Assembly: GCA_019245115.1 (NCBI GenBank)
Contig: JAFARZ010000325.1
Location: 1-44,091, forward strand
DNA: 44,091 nt
Source: Streptosporangiaceae bacterium
Lineage (GTDB): Bacteria > Actinomycetota > Actinomycetes > Streptosporangiales > Streptosporangiaceae
Direction of reading: 5' to 3'
In this document: piece by piece, positions 8,258-16,355 of the stretch
Numbering within the stretch: the stretch's first letter is position 1
How the letters are laid out: every line of letters begins with the position of its first letter
Notes under the pieces: generated by a model
What the model was told of the DNA's origin: nothing
The model's database searches: none
Seen by the model: the letters and a program-made list of their open reading frames with translations, nothing else
Position numbers and translations under genes: made by a program

Positions 8258-8377
8258 ATGAGCGAGAAAGGCCCGGAGAACAAGGAAGCACCGAACTCGA
8301 TGGAGCGGATACCGAAGGACAAGGCAGACACAATCAAGGCGCTCGGCGCTACGGCCATCAAGGGTTCCAGCCGATAG
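8258..8377 (+). CDS. 39-aa charged peptide, unknown
   Basis: The ATG at 8258 is preceded by AAAAGGAGG with ideal spacing, one of the strongest ribosome sites in the window. The product starts MSEKGPENKEAPNSMERIP and ends TAIKGSSR. It is rich in Lys, Glu and Pro in the N-terminal half and has a short Ala/Ile/Gly-rich end. There is no Cys and no signal peptide or membrane segment. A 14-bp perfect stem-loop begins 24 nt after the stop. I do not recognise a family. It could be a peptide-signal or RiPP-type precursor, a toxin-antitoxin partner or a small regulator. None is shown. Confidence 0.6.
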   Translation: MSEKGPENKEAPNSMERIPKDKADTIKALGATAIKGSSR

Positions 8378-8400
8378 TGACTACGCATGTACCCGGCAGC

Positions 8401-8449
8401 GCCTCGCCGATCCGGTGGAATCACCTGTGCTTGCGCGGATCGGCGAGGC
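8401..8449 (+). terminator. stem-loop after the 39-aa gene
   Basis: Perfect 14-bp inverted repeat GCCTCGCCGATCCG at 8401-8414 and its complement at 8436-8449, with a 21-nt loop. It begins 24 nt after the stop codon. No T-run follows, so it is either a GC-type actinomycete terminator or a processing/stability hairpin separating the small gene from the gene at 8590. Confidence 0.55.
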
Positions 8450-8589
8450 ACTGCGTCCCGTGATTTCCAGAGCAGCATCCAATCGGAGGTCCGGAGGACT
8501 ACCGGGCTTGCTACTGTCGTCCTCCTTGAGGGCGCGAAGCCTTGCCATCTGTCGCTTCTACGGAAATCCACCAAGAGTGGGGTATCGCA

Positions 8590-9024
8590 ATGGGTATTCT
8601 GGATCATCGTAAGACCTGGCGGTTCCAGGTCAGTGGCTCTCCGCAGGACTGCCGCACAGCTTTCACCAAGGCATTCTCCAGGTCCGGGGGCGGCGGCAAC
8701 CTCTTGATCAGGGCCAAGTGGGATGTCAGTCAGTCAGACGATGGAGCGGCGGCCATCTATCGAGGCCGGGCCGGAATGGGCAAAGGCGCCGCCATCATGT
8801 CGAAACGGTCGGGCTCAGAAGAAGACGCTGCGATCAATTCCAAAGTGTCCTTCAAGATCGAGAGAGTTGCCGACGGCGTGGTGACATGTGCGATGTGGCT
8901 CAGCGCAGCAGGCAACCTTCTCGGTGTATTCACGGCGGACGCTAGATTCTTCCGGCCCTATATGGCAGCCGTCGAACGACAGCTCCGGCAGATAGATCCT
9001 CAGCTAAGCGTCACCAAGTCCTAA
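8590..9024 (+). CDS. conserved-looking hypothetical protein, 144 aa
   Basis: The ATG at 8590 follows GTGGGG. The product begins MGILDHRKTWRFQVSGS and is an alternating strand/helix protein with a glycine-rich loop (SRSGGGGNLL), a segment RAGMGKGAAIMSK and a C-terminal helix FFRPYMAAVERQLRQID. There is no signal peptide or TM segment. The shape could be a lipid-binding-like or START-like small domain, but I do not recognise a family. It precedes the TPR protein at 9139 in the same direction with a 114-nt gap. Confidence 0.6.
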   Translation: MGILDHRKTWRFQVSGSPQDCRTAFTKAFSRSGGGGNLLIRAKWDVSQSDDGAAAIYRGRAGMGKGAAIMSKRSGSEEDAAINSKVSFKIERVADGVVTCAMWLSAAGNLLGVFTADARFFRPYMAAVERQLRQIDPQLSVTKS

Positions 9025-9138
9025 CGACGGTTCCAGACGACGCTTTGAAGTCTTGTGCGCGAGGGCTCTGACACTGGTGTCGGGGCACCGCGTTACGCCG
9101 CGGTCCCACCAGGTGCCGGGCAGGAAGCGGAGAACAGC

Positions 9139-10005
9139 ATGGGCCTATTCAGACGGTCAGACGGCGAAACGCGAAGATCCAACGACCAGGCTGCGGGAAT
9201 GGCCGCCTGCCTTGAGCGGTTCGGCCGTCACGTATACGACGTGGTGGAGAAGCCATGGCCTTGGCCGTCAGCATCGGAAGACTTCGTCCTCCCGATGTAT
9301 CGGCAGTACCAGGCGAACCCAGATGCTTTTCTGACAGCGCTGGCAGACATCGCCGATACATACGGAGGCTGGACGGCCTACGGCGCTGAACGCCTGATGA
9401 TAGAAGTCGCTGGCGGGAACCTCGAAGCAAAGAACGACCTTGCCCATAGCCTGCTAGCCACACGAGACCCGCGACACCTCGACGAGGCCGAGCAACTGTC
9501 CGAGGAGTCGATCACGCGGAAATCACGAGCATTCGGCTTCGATGGCCGCTCGACCAGGAGTAGTCGGTCGCTGCGCACCCGGATCTGGATGGCCCGCGGC
9601 CTGATCGCGGAGACCGCCGGCGACGCCGACACCGCCACGGGACTTTTCGCAAAGGCCCTGGATGAGGCAGCCCGGGTGCGCGACTTGCGCAAAGAAGAAC
9701 GTCCAGGCACGTACGCCATCTCCGTCCAAAGGTGCGGCGAAGTCCTCGCCTGCCAGCGGAACCCTGAGTCGATCACCGTGCTCGACGACGCCCTTGACAT
9801 CCGCGAAAGCCAAATCGGCGAGGACCACACGATCTGGGCTGTCCAGGATTGCGCCAAATCTCTGTGGTGGGCATACGATCGGCTCGGCCGGGACGTGGAA
9901 GCCGAAGCCGTGGCCCGCCGCTACCATCTCAAGGGCGACCCCGAGGAATGGATGCCTTCGTTCGTCCCTAACCTGGACACCAACGGCCTGCTATCTCACG
10001 ATTAG
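9139..10005 (+). CDS. TPR-like hypothetical protein
   Basis: 288 aa from ATG 9139 (AAGCGGAGA upstream). It starts MGLFRRSDGE and is almost wholly helical, with repeated A/L-rich helix pairs. Examples are the NLEAKNDLAHSLLATRDPRHLDEAEQLSEES segment, GLIAETAGDADTATGLFAKALDEAAR and DDALDIRESQIGEDHTIWAVQDCAKSLWWAYDRLGR. This spacing resembles tetratricopeptide repeats used for protein-protein contacts. No catalytic motif is seen. It may act with the 8590 product; both lie in the patchy region rich in TPR regulators. Confidence 0.65.
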   Translation: MGLFRRSDGETRRSNDQAAGMAACLERFGRHVYDVVEKPWPWPSASEDFVLPMYRQYQANPDAFLTALADIADTYGGWTAYGAERLMIEVAGGNLEAKNDLAHSLLATRDPRHLDEAEQLSEESITRKSRAFGFDGRSTRSSRSLRTRIWMARGLIAETAGDADTATGLFAKALDEAARVRDLRKEERPGTYAISVQRCGEVLACQRNPESITVLDDALDIRESQIGEDHTIWAVQDCAKSLWWAYDRLGRDVEAEAVARRYHLKGDPEEWMPSFVPNLDTNGLLSHD

Positions 10006-10380
10006 ACCGTGGCCTTATCCGTGGAAAAGCCTATCGTCTTGGCCTGACAAGCCATAAGCACTGGCAGCCTGCGGACGCGCGTCACTCGAAGATGGCGCAC
10101 CCGAACAGCTTCCTGCATACTCTTCTGTCGCGGACAGGTCGGTCGGCCAGATCGTTGCGCCACGTCCTTGACATGACGTTCCCGCGGAAGCGTCTTGTGC
10201 ACGATTCCACAAGGCGCTTCTGCGGAAACGCGCTCACACTCCAGTCCGGGAACTAAGGCGTGTGGTAACCCGTAATCTCCCAGAACCAGGGCACTCTTCG
10301 CTATTAACCCCGGACTGGCTCAAGTCAGCGCAACGTGCTCAGGTGAAGGCCACGGTGAGCTCAGCGATCAGGTCACCACG
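10006..10380. other. intergenic region between TPR gene and decayed SnoaL gene
   Basis: It contains the hairpin element at 10182-10225, described separately. No reading frame with recognisable protein sequence and no RNA gene is visible in the rest. Confidence 0.4.
10182..10225. repeat. 18-bp inverted repeat hairpin element
   Basis: Arms at 10182-10199 (CCGCGGAAGCGTCTTGTG) and 10208-10225 pair in 16 of 18 positions around an 8-nt loop. No T-run follows. The motif CGTTCCCGCGGAA(G/A)CG that opens it also opens a second hairpin at 41201-41244, so this may be a dispersed small element rather than a simple terminator. Confidence 0.6.
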
Positions 10381-10648
10381 TCAGCACAAGATCATCGTCC
10401 CTACGCCGCCGTTGTCCCACGAGAACCAAAGTTCGTCAACGTCGCCGGAGGAAACGCCGCGGGTAACCGTAAGCGTGTCCGAGGGCGGCTGGGCCGCGTA
10501 GCCCGCGGCGATCGCCTCGCGGCCGGTGAACGGGCCGACCGGTATGCCAGTGAACTACATGACCGCATCGCGTGAAGCGATCGGCGAAGGCAGCCCACTC
10601 GCCAGATCGGACGCTGTCATTGAAGGCCGCTACGTGCGTGGCTACCAC
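10381..10648 (-). pseudogene. decayed SnoaL/NTF2-like gene
   Basis: From GTG 10648 the minus strand reads VATHVAAFNDSVRSGEWAAF, the usual start of a SnoaL-like (NTF2-fold) protein. About 25 codons in, the homologous sequence moves to another frame near 10575. It then meets a TAG where an ATGGAG would be expected, and continues as FTGIPVGPFTGREAIAAGY, then PPSDTLTVTR and DELWFSWDNGGVGTMIL before a stop at 10381. One frameshift and one nonsense change are therefore needed to restore it. It lies 18 nt downstream of the regulator at 10667 in the same direction and may once have been co-transcribed. Confidence 0.7.
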
Positions 10649-10666
10649 AGGTACAAGACAGCGAAG

Positions 10667-12175
10667 TCAGGCCGCGCCGTCGTGCTGGGCACCGGACCTG
10701 GCCAGCATGGTCTGGCGGGTGAACTCCTCGACCTGCCCGGCCAGGTCCCTGGCCTGAGCCGAGCCCTTGTAGATCGGCGCGGCGAGCTCGCCCCGGACCA
10801 CGACCAGCCGGGTGGTCACCTGAGCGATCCGCAGCGGAACGGGAAGCGACAGGGCCGGTTCCAGGGCGGCCGCCGCGGCGTCCAGCGCGCCGGACCGCAG
10901 CCGGGCCAGGGCCAGATCAATGCCGGTCAGCGGCTGCCCGCCGGCCCAGTGGTCTTCACGGTCACCCGGCCCTTTCTCGTACAAGCCGATGGCGTGCTCC
11001 AGCTCTTCGGCCGCCTCACCGGCGGTACCCGCCAGCTCGGTCAGCGCCGCGCCGGCCAGGCTGTGGTGGGTGGCCTCGGACAGAGCGAACTGGCCGCCCA
11101 TCCCCACCAGCTCATCGCTGTAGTCCCGGTCGCGAGCCTCGTGCGCGTCACCGATCGCCCGCCGTGCCGTGTCCGCGTCGCCCAGCCGCGCCGCCGCCCG
11201 GGCGACATGCAGATACAGCCCGGCGCCCGGCCACCCCGCGGACACATACCGCAGGCCGTCGGCGGCCAGGTCACGGGCCTCGACATACCGGCCGCGCCAG
11301 AACATAAGCGCCGACAGTTGCTGGCGGAGCTGGGCTTGCAGCGGCCGGTGACCGACCGGATCAGCGTACGCCCACCCGGAACGGATCAGCTCCTCACCCG
11401 CATCCGGGTAGCCGAGCCGGACCGCGAGATTTCCCATCAGCCCGTTCAGGCAGCCGAGGGCGACATACAGGTCAGCCTGCTCCGGTGGCCACAGCCGGCG
11501 GCCCAGCAGCCGGCACACCCGCTCCCGGATCCGGTCCATGTCCGCGAACACCACGGCCGGGTCGCCGGTATCGCTCGCCCGCGCCAGCCGGGCCACATCA
11601 CAGTGGAGCTGCTCGCGGGTGACCTCGCCGATACGGTGCCGCTCCGCTTCTTCGACCCGGCCGCTGGCATCATGCGCGGCCAGTACCACCCGGCGTCCCA
11701 CCGCGGGGTAATCCGTCTCCGGCTCGTCCATCTCATCGCATCCGGCGGCCGGCTGGGACCGGCTGGCCAGGTCGAGCAGCGGAACGACCCCGGGCAGCGG
11801 GGCGGCGCCAGGCGGCCCGGACCGGTCCGGCGAGACGGCCGGCGGTCCCAGGGTCCTGGGCTTGGGCAGCGGTGCCGTACCGAACTGGCCGGGCCGCAGG
11901 CCGAACGCCGTGCAATAGAACAACCGGTACCGCTCGGTCAGCTGATGGCGGCCGGACTCCCACCGCCGGATATACGTCTCCAGATGCTCGATGCCCGGCA
12001 TCGTCGCGTCACTGGCCGCCTCGGCGGCCTGGATCAGCCGCCGCGCCATCTCCCGCCGAGCCCACCCGCGGGCCTCCCGCTGCTGACGCAGCCACCGCCC
12101 GGTTCCCGTCACCATCGCGTCATCGTGGCTGATAGCTTCCTGGGGCGGGAAGGGCTTACCGGTGACGATGTGCAT
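10667..12175 (-). CDS. XRE-family regulator with TPR-like C-terminal domain
   Basis: About 502 aa from ATG 12175; the frame is open further to 12385 without a ribosome site. Residues ~25-85 hold a Cro/C1-type HTH (GRWLRQQREARGWARREMARRL, HLETYIRRWESGRHQLTERY). After a Pro/Gly linker, the C-terminal ~300 residues are helical repeats (LYVALGCLNGLMGNLAVRLG, LSALMFWRGRYVEARDLAADGL, LYLHVARAAARLGDADTARRAI) as in the large actinomycete XRE-TPR regulator group. Such proteins bind operator DNA and may sense a ligand or partner through the TPR part. A paralogue lies 112 nt upstream in the same direction, and a decayed SnoaL gene follows. Confidence 0.8.
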   Translation of the reverse strand: MHIVTGKPFPPQEAISHDDAMVTGTGRWLRQQREARGWARREMARRLIQAAEAASDATMPGIEHLETYIRRWESGRHQLTERYRLFYCTAFGLRPGQFGTAPLPKPRTLGPPAVSPDRSGPPGAAPLPGVVPLLDLASRSQPAAGCDEMDEPETDYPAVGRRVVLAAHDASGRVEEAERHRIGEVTREQLHCDVARLARASDTGDPAVVFADMDRIRERVCRLLGRRLWPPEQADLYVALGCLNGLMGNLAVRLGYPDAGEELIRSGWAYADPVGHRPLQAQLRQQLSALMFWRGRYVEARDLAADGLRYVSAGWPGAGLYLHVARAAARLGDADTARRAIGDAHEARDRDYSDELVGMGGQFALSEATHHSLAGAALTELAGTAGEAAEELEHAIGLYEKGPGDREDHWAGGQPLTGIDLALARLRSGALDAAAAALEPALSLPVPLRIAQVTTRLVVVRGELAAPIYKGSAQARDLAGQVEEFTRQTMLARSGAQHDGAA

Positions 12176-12287
12176 GGATCGTGGCTGCTCATCCGCAACA
12201 ATCTGGTACACCGACCTGATGCACGAACGAACGGTGGTTCCACCCCAACAGCGCCGGAACCCCGTCCGGGCGAGACGGACCAAACAG

Positions 12288-13694
12288 CTACGCCGCCGAC
12301 AGCGCCCGCTCGGCGGCGTCGAACCGGGCACAGAACTCCTCGTCCCCCGACTCACCAGCCGCGGCCCGGACCGGACGAAGCTCATTCAGGGTCCGGGTCG
12401 ACGTCACCCCGCCCTCGACCATGTCCAGTACAGCCCGGCCGGTGGCAAGCGCGTCGCGCTGCGCGTTCTGCGCAAGCTGGACACCGGCCAGCCGCGCACC
12501 AAGGAAGACGCGAGTACGCGGCAGCAGGCGCCGGGCTAGCAGCTCCTGGTATACGGTCTCGGCCCCGGGCAGGTCACCCAGGTTCGCCGCTCCCGTCGCT
12601 TGCGCCGTGGTAATAAGGTCAGGGCCGACGGTGAATCCCTTAACCCACTGCGGCTCCTCAATGCCGGGAGCCCGGTCGAGTTCCCGCTGCGCCCGAGCGA
12701 TCGCGGACCGGAACCCGGCTGGATTGCCGGTCAGCGATGCCGCGTCCGCGTGACGCAACGCGATCCGGACTTGCAGCCACGGCGCAGGCTCGTAGCGAGC
12801 CTCCTCGATCGCACGGTCGCTCAGCGATACGGCCTGACGCGCGGCATCCCTGCTGTCCCAGTCCACGCTCGCCGTATGGCTTGCCTGGTAGCAACACAAG
12901 TTGGCGTAATTTTGGAGCACCCATCCGGTCAGCGCGGAGTCCCCAGCGCTCGTTGCCAGGTCCAGCGCATCGATGTAAAGCCGCCGTGCCAGTGACAAAT
13001 CCGCCGCATCATACGCAGCCCAGGCACTTACATCGGCTAGGTATCCCGCAGCAATCAGTAGCTGGCGGCCAACCGTCTCGATGTAGCTGGAGTGTCTAAG
13101 CATCCGCTGGGCGAGCTGCCACTGCCGTAGCGCCGGGGGCAGTATTGCCCTGCCTCCGGCCAAGCCCTCGCGCGTCCACAGAGTGCCCAGCGAAGCCTGC
13201 AGGTATTTGACATGTGAGGCGGTCACCCGGGACGGCACGGCCGCTTCGGGCAGCATCGCCGCTAGGGCGGCGCCTGCTGCCAGGCCGGTGAAGCTGCGCC
13301 GGTCCACTTCCGTATCCATCTCACCTGTGTCGCCGAGCACGAGCGGGAGCAGCGCCTCGCGCGGCATGGCCACCGCGTCGGTGAAACCGAGCAGGACCCG
13401 GATGTCGAACACGGCACCGCGTTGCCCGTGCTCGTAGTAGCTTAGCGCGGCTCGACTCCACCCGGCCATGGCCGCGACATCGGTCTGGGACAGCCCGGTG
13501 GCCGCCCGGAACACGGCCACCACGGCGGGCGCGTTCACCTCGGCCAGGACACGGCGCATTAACAGCGAATCGAACGGCCACAGCGGGCATGGCACGGCCT
13601 GCCGGGCGGCCCGGGTGCACGCCGGGCACAGCGGATCACCGGGCCGCGACGGCGACGCCGTCCGGCAGGCGGGGCACGTCCGGGCTGCGGGCAT
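12288..13694 (-). CDS. XRE-family regulator with N-terminal zinc ribbon and TPR-like domain
   Basis: 468 aa; ATG 13694 follows GGGAGG. The first 30 residues hold two CxxC pairs (C7/C10 and C23/C26), a zinc-ribbon signature unusual in front of an HTH. The HTH follows at residues ~55-110 (VFRAATGLSQTDVAAMAGWS, RAALSYYEHGQRG). The rest is helical and TPR-like (LLIAAGYLADVSAWAAYDAA, LVLQ-type repeats), ending in ARFDAAERALSAA. The role is likely DNA-binding repression or activation with a ligand- or partner-sensing C-terminus. It is transcribed towards the paralogue at 10667 and may share its promoter, since only 112 nt separate them. Confidence 0.8.
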   Translation of the reverse strand: MPAARTCPACRTASPSRPGDPLCPACTRAARQAVPCPLWPFDSLLMRRVLAEVNAPAVVAVFRAATGLSQTDVAAMAGWSRAALSYYEHGQRGAVFDIRVLLGFTDAVAMPREALLPLVLGDTGEMDTEVDRRSFTGLAAGAALAAMLPEAAVPSRVTASHVKYLQASLGTLWTREGLAGGRAILPPALRQWQLAQRMLRHSSYIETVGRQLLIAAGYLADVSAWAAYDAADLSLARRLYIDALDLATSAGDSALTGWVLQNYANLCCYQASHTASVDWDSRDAARQAVSLSDRAIEEARYEPAPWLQVRIALRHADAASLTGNPAGFRSAIARAQRELDRAPGIEEPQWVKGFTVGPDLITTAQATGAANLGDLPGAETVYQELLARRLLPRTRVFLGARLAGVQLAQNAQRDALATGRAVLDMVEGGVTSTRTLNELRPVRAAAGESGDEEFCARFDAAERALSAA

Positions 13695-13888
13695 TCGTTT
13701 CCTCCCAGGTCACGGTGGGCGGCAGCGAGAGTACCCCGGCCGAGGCTCACAAGCCAGATCCGGTCCGTAACGATCTGTTGCACCAGCCTGGATGCGGGGC
13801 GAGGATGGTCGTTGCCAGTGGCACCACCGCCGTTCGGGATAAAAGAGCGTGGCACAGATGGGTCAGTGATCTGGCTGCCGGCCAGGGT

Positions 13889-13926
13889 GAGAACCCACGA
13901 CCTGGCGGGGCACGTCGTGGGTTCTC
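13889..13926 (-). terminator. terminator of the glycan operon
   Basis: Perfect 13-bp arms (GAGAACCCACGAC at 13889-13901, complement at 13914-13926) with a 12-nt loop begin 15 nt downstream of the last stop codon of the minus-strand operon. Strong GC stem; no long T-run. Confidence 0.75.
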
Positions 13927-13940
13927 GGTAAGGGGCGTGG

Positions 13941-16355
13941 TCAGTGCGGAGTGAAATCCTGGTTGGTGGCGGGGGTGCTCTTGCAGGCCCACTGGTCGAG
14001 CTGCTGGCCCGCGTTGCTGCTCGCGCCGTACACGTCCAGGCACAGGCCGCTGTTCTGGTTCTTGAACTCCCAGGAGCCATCCGATTGCTGCATGGGCAGC
14101 CACTGGCTGCCGGCCGCTCCGTTCGCGGGCTGCTGGACGATATCAGGTGTCCCGGCGGTTGTTGAACCGCCGCTCACCGCCACGTCGTCGCCGGAGTTCT
14201 GTGCCTGCAGCTCGCCGTACCCACCGGAGGTGGGCACGAACTGGAACTGCTGGTTGGACTGGCCGTTGCAGGTCCACTGGTCGATCGCGGCACCGCTCGC
14301 GGTGGTGTTCCCGAAGACATCCAGGCACAGGCTGTCGCTGCCGATAACCAGCCGGTGATAGCCGGACGGGAACCCGCCGCCGCTCGAGGTCTGGATGCCG
14401 GCCTGGTTGATGACCTGCTGCGCGCCGGACGGCCAGTTGGTGCCGCTGACCTGGACGTTGTTGGACAGGACGTTGTTGTGCGGTGACCCGGTGGCGACCT
14501 GGGTGGCGCCGCCGTTGAACCAGTTCCCGGAGAACGTGCTGTCGTCGGTGTTGTTGTTCGGGTTGGCGTTGGTGAACGCCCACACCCCCGCGTCCTGCAC
14601 CACGTTGCTGGAAACGGTCAGGAAACGCGAGCCCTCGTCGAGGTACAGCGCGACGGTGTGATTGTTGTTGAACATGTAGTTGTCCTGGATCACCGATCCG
14701 GGGTTGGCCGACAGGTTGTAGATGCTGCCGCCGTCGTGCATCACGTTCTTGGTGTCGAAGATCAGGTTCCAGGAGACGGTGTTGTTCTTCAGCGTGGTGG
14801 GGGTGGTGTAGATCGGCTGGTAGTTGTAGGTGCCCCGGTTGACGTAGTCCTGGCTGCCTCCCGGGTCGTTCATGCCCCAGCCCCAGCCGATGTCGATCCC
14901 GTCATACGGCAGGTGGTCCACCTGGTTATGGCTGATCGTGGCCTGGGTGACGTAGGTGGACAAGATGGCGGGGACTTCCTTGTAGTCGGTGCCGACGTTC
15001 GTCACGTGGTTGTCGGTGATGGTGATGTTCTGGTTGGTCATCGCTGGGTTGCTCGGGTGGTGCGCGTCGGTCTGGACCCCGCCGACCACGATCCCGCTGC
15101 CCGCGTCGCTGGTGAACGTGTTGCCGGTGATGGTGATGGCGCTGGCACCCAGGCCGGTCCCGCTGGCGTTGGCGTCGGCGTCCTGCCCGACACCCAGCCC
15201 GGCCTCGCCCAGATCGGTGAAGGTGTCTCCGCTGAAGGTGATGTTGGTGGCCGCGGAGACCTGCACGGCGCCGGGCATCTGATTCCAGTGCTCCCTGGTG
15301 GCCTCGAACAGCTGGCAGCCGCTGGTACAGCTGCCGAAGGCGGGCTGCTGCCAGGGACCGGTGATGATAGCGCCGGCCTGCTGGTCGGCGTAGCCGTTCG
15401 AGCCGCTGGGTCCGAGCCAGGTGGCTCCGGTGAACGTCATGTTGGCGAAGCTAAGGCCGCTGACCGGGCTGCTGTAACTGCCGCTGACCTGGAGCAGGAC
15501 CTGCTGCTTAGGCAGCTCGATGTCCAAGCTGTTCGGGTTCTGCCCGGACGCCGCCTTATAAAACAGCTGTCCGGTCGAGGAGTTGATCGCCCACTGGCCG
15601 GCCTGCTGGAGGAACGCGGAGTTGTTCTCCAGGAACATCGCCCCGCCGGCGAACGGCGCGTTCAGCGTGTCATAACCAAACGTGTTGTTGGCCCAGGCCG
15701 GCTGCTGCATCGTGATCGTGCCGCCGCTGATCGACTGGACCGGCGCGTACCGGTCGGTGAAGGAGTCGACGCTCTCCACGTCGATCTGGTTCTGATCGGA
15801 CAGTCCGTCCAGGTAACTCAGCGACGAGTCGGTGAAGGTCATCCCGGTCGAGGTGAAGGTGAAATCCGACCGCGGCACCGAGACCGCCGCCCGTGGTGCC
15901 TCCGCGCCGTTGACGTACAGCTGACGGGTGTTGGTCCCGGTCCCGACGTTGGCCACCCAGATGTTGTTCGCCTGGTTCTGCAGCGTCCAGCCGGTGACCT
16001 GCTGGGCGCCGGTCATCACCGCGGGCTGGCCCTTGGGCCCCGCGTAGGTGATCGTGTGGCCGTTCTGGCCTGAGTCGGCGCTGGTGAAGCGGAGCGGCTG
16101 AGTCAGCCGGTACGTGCCCGCGGCCATGTGCACCACCACGTCCGAGCTGGCCGACAGCCGGTGCGCCGTCTGCTCGGCTTGCGCGAGGCCGGCGGCACGG
16201 ACTCCAGCGCCCGGCGACACATACAGGTTGACGACGCGTGAGATGGGCCTGGCGTTCGCCGCTTCGACAGGCACCACTCCAGCCATCAGCGCCAGCAGCG
16301 CTGACCCGGCGACGGCCGCGGCGCGGCCGGCGTGACGTTTCCCGACTTGAGACAT
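13941..16355 (-). CDS. secreted right-handed beta-helix glycoside hydrolase-like protein with ricin-type lectin domain
   Basis: About 804 aa. ATG 16355 has AGGAGG 7 nt upstream; the frame is open to 16415. A signal peptide (basic start, then AAAVAGSALLALMAGVVPVEA) directs secretion. The first third carries the pattern of GH141-type and related beta-helix enzymes (VVVHMAAGTYRLTQPLRF, ADSGQNGHTITY, RQLYVNGAEAPRA). Long repeats of the ITITGNTF/NITFSGDTFTDLG type follow, as in parallel beta-helices. The last ~130 residues hold QxW-type ricin B repeats (CLDVFGN...IDQWTCNGQSNQQF, CLDVYGAS...LDQWACKS), a sugar-binding module. It is the last gene of the operon. It is likely an extracellular enzyme whose products are taken up by the neighbouring CUT1 transporter. 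The exact linkage cleaved is not deducible; the GH141 assignment is tentative. Confidence 0.85.
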   Translation of the reverse strand: MSQVGKRHAGRAAAVAGSALLALMAGVVPVEAANARPISRVVNLYVSPGAGVRAAGLAQAEQTAHRLSASSDVVVHMAAGTYRLTQPLRFTSADSGQNGHTITYAGPKGQPAVMTGAQQVTGWTLQNQANNIWVANVGTGTNTRQLYVNGAEAPRAAVSVPRSDFTFTSTGMTFTDSSLSYLDGLSDQNQIDVESVDSFTDRYAPVQSISGGTITMQQPAWANNTFGYDTLNAPFAGGAMFLENNSAFLQQAGQWAINSSTGQLFYKAASGQNPNSLDIELPKQQVLLQVSGSYSSPVSGLSFANMTFTGATWLGPSGSNGYADQQAGAIITGPWQQPAFGSCTSGCQLFEATREHWNQMPGAVQVSAATNITFSGDTFTDLGEAGLGVGQDADANASGTGLGASAITITGNTFTSDAGSGIVVGGVQTDAHHPSNPAMTNQNITITDNHVTNVGTDYKEVPAILSTYVTQATISHNQVDHLPYDGIDIGWGWGMNDPGGSQDYVNRGTYNYQPIYTTPTTLKNNTVSWNLIFDTKNVMHDGGSIYNLSANPGSVIQDNYMFNNNHTVALYLDEGSRFLTVSSNVVQDAGVWAFTNANPNNNTDDSTFSGNWFNGGATQVATGSPHNNVLSNNVQVSGTNWPSGAQQVINQAGIQTSSGGGFPSGYHRLVIGSDSLCLDVFGNTTASGAAIDQWTCNGQSNQQFQFVPTSGGYGELQAQNSGDDVAVSGGSTTAGTPDIVQQPANGAAGSQWLPMQQSDGSWEFKNQNSGLCLDVYGASSNAGQQLDQWACKSTPATNQDFTPH

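Noticed and set aside
10526..12613. 695-codon plus-strand open frame
   Set aside because: Pro/Gln/Arg-rich with no recognisable motif and exactly opposite the XRE-TPR regulator, whose translation has clear HTH and TPR sequence.
14658..16073. 471-codon plus-strand open frame
   Set aside because: Val/Gly/Arg-rich shadow of the beta-helix gene on the other strand.
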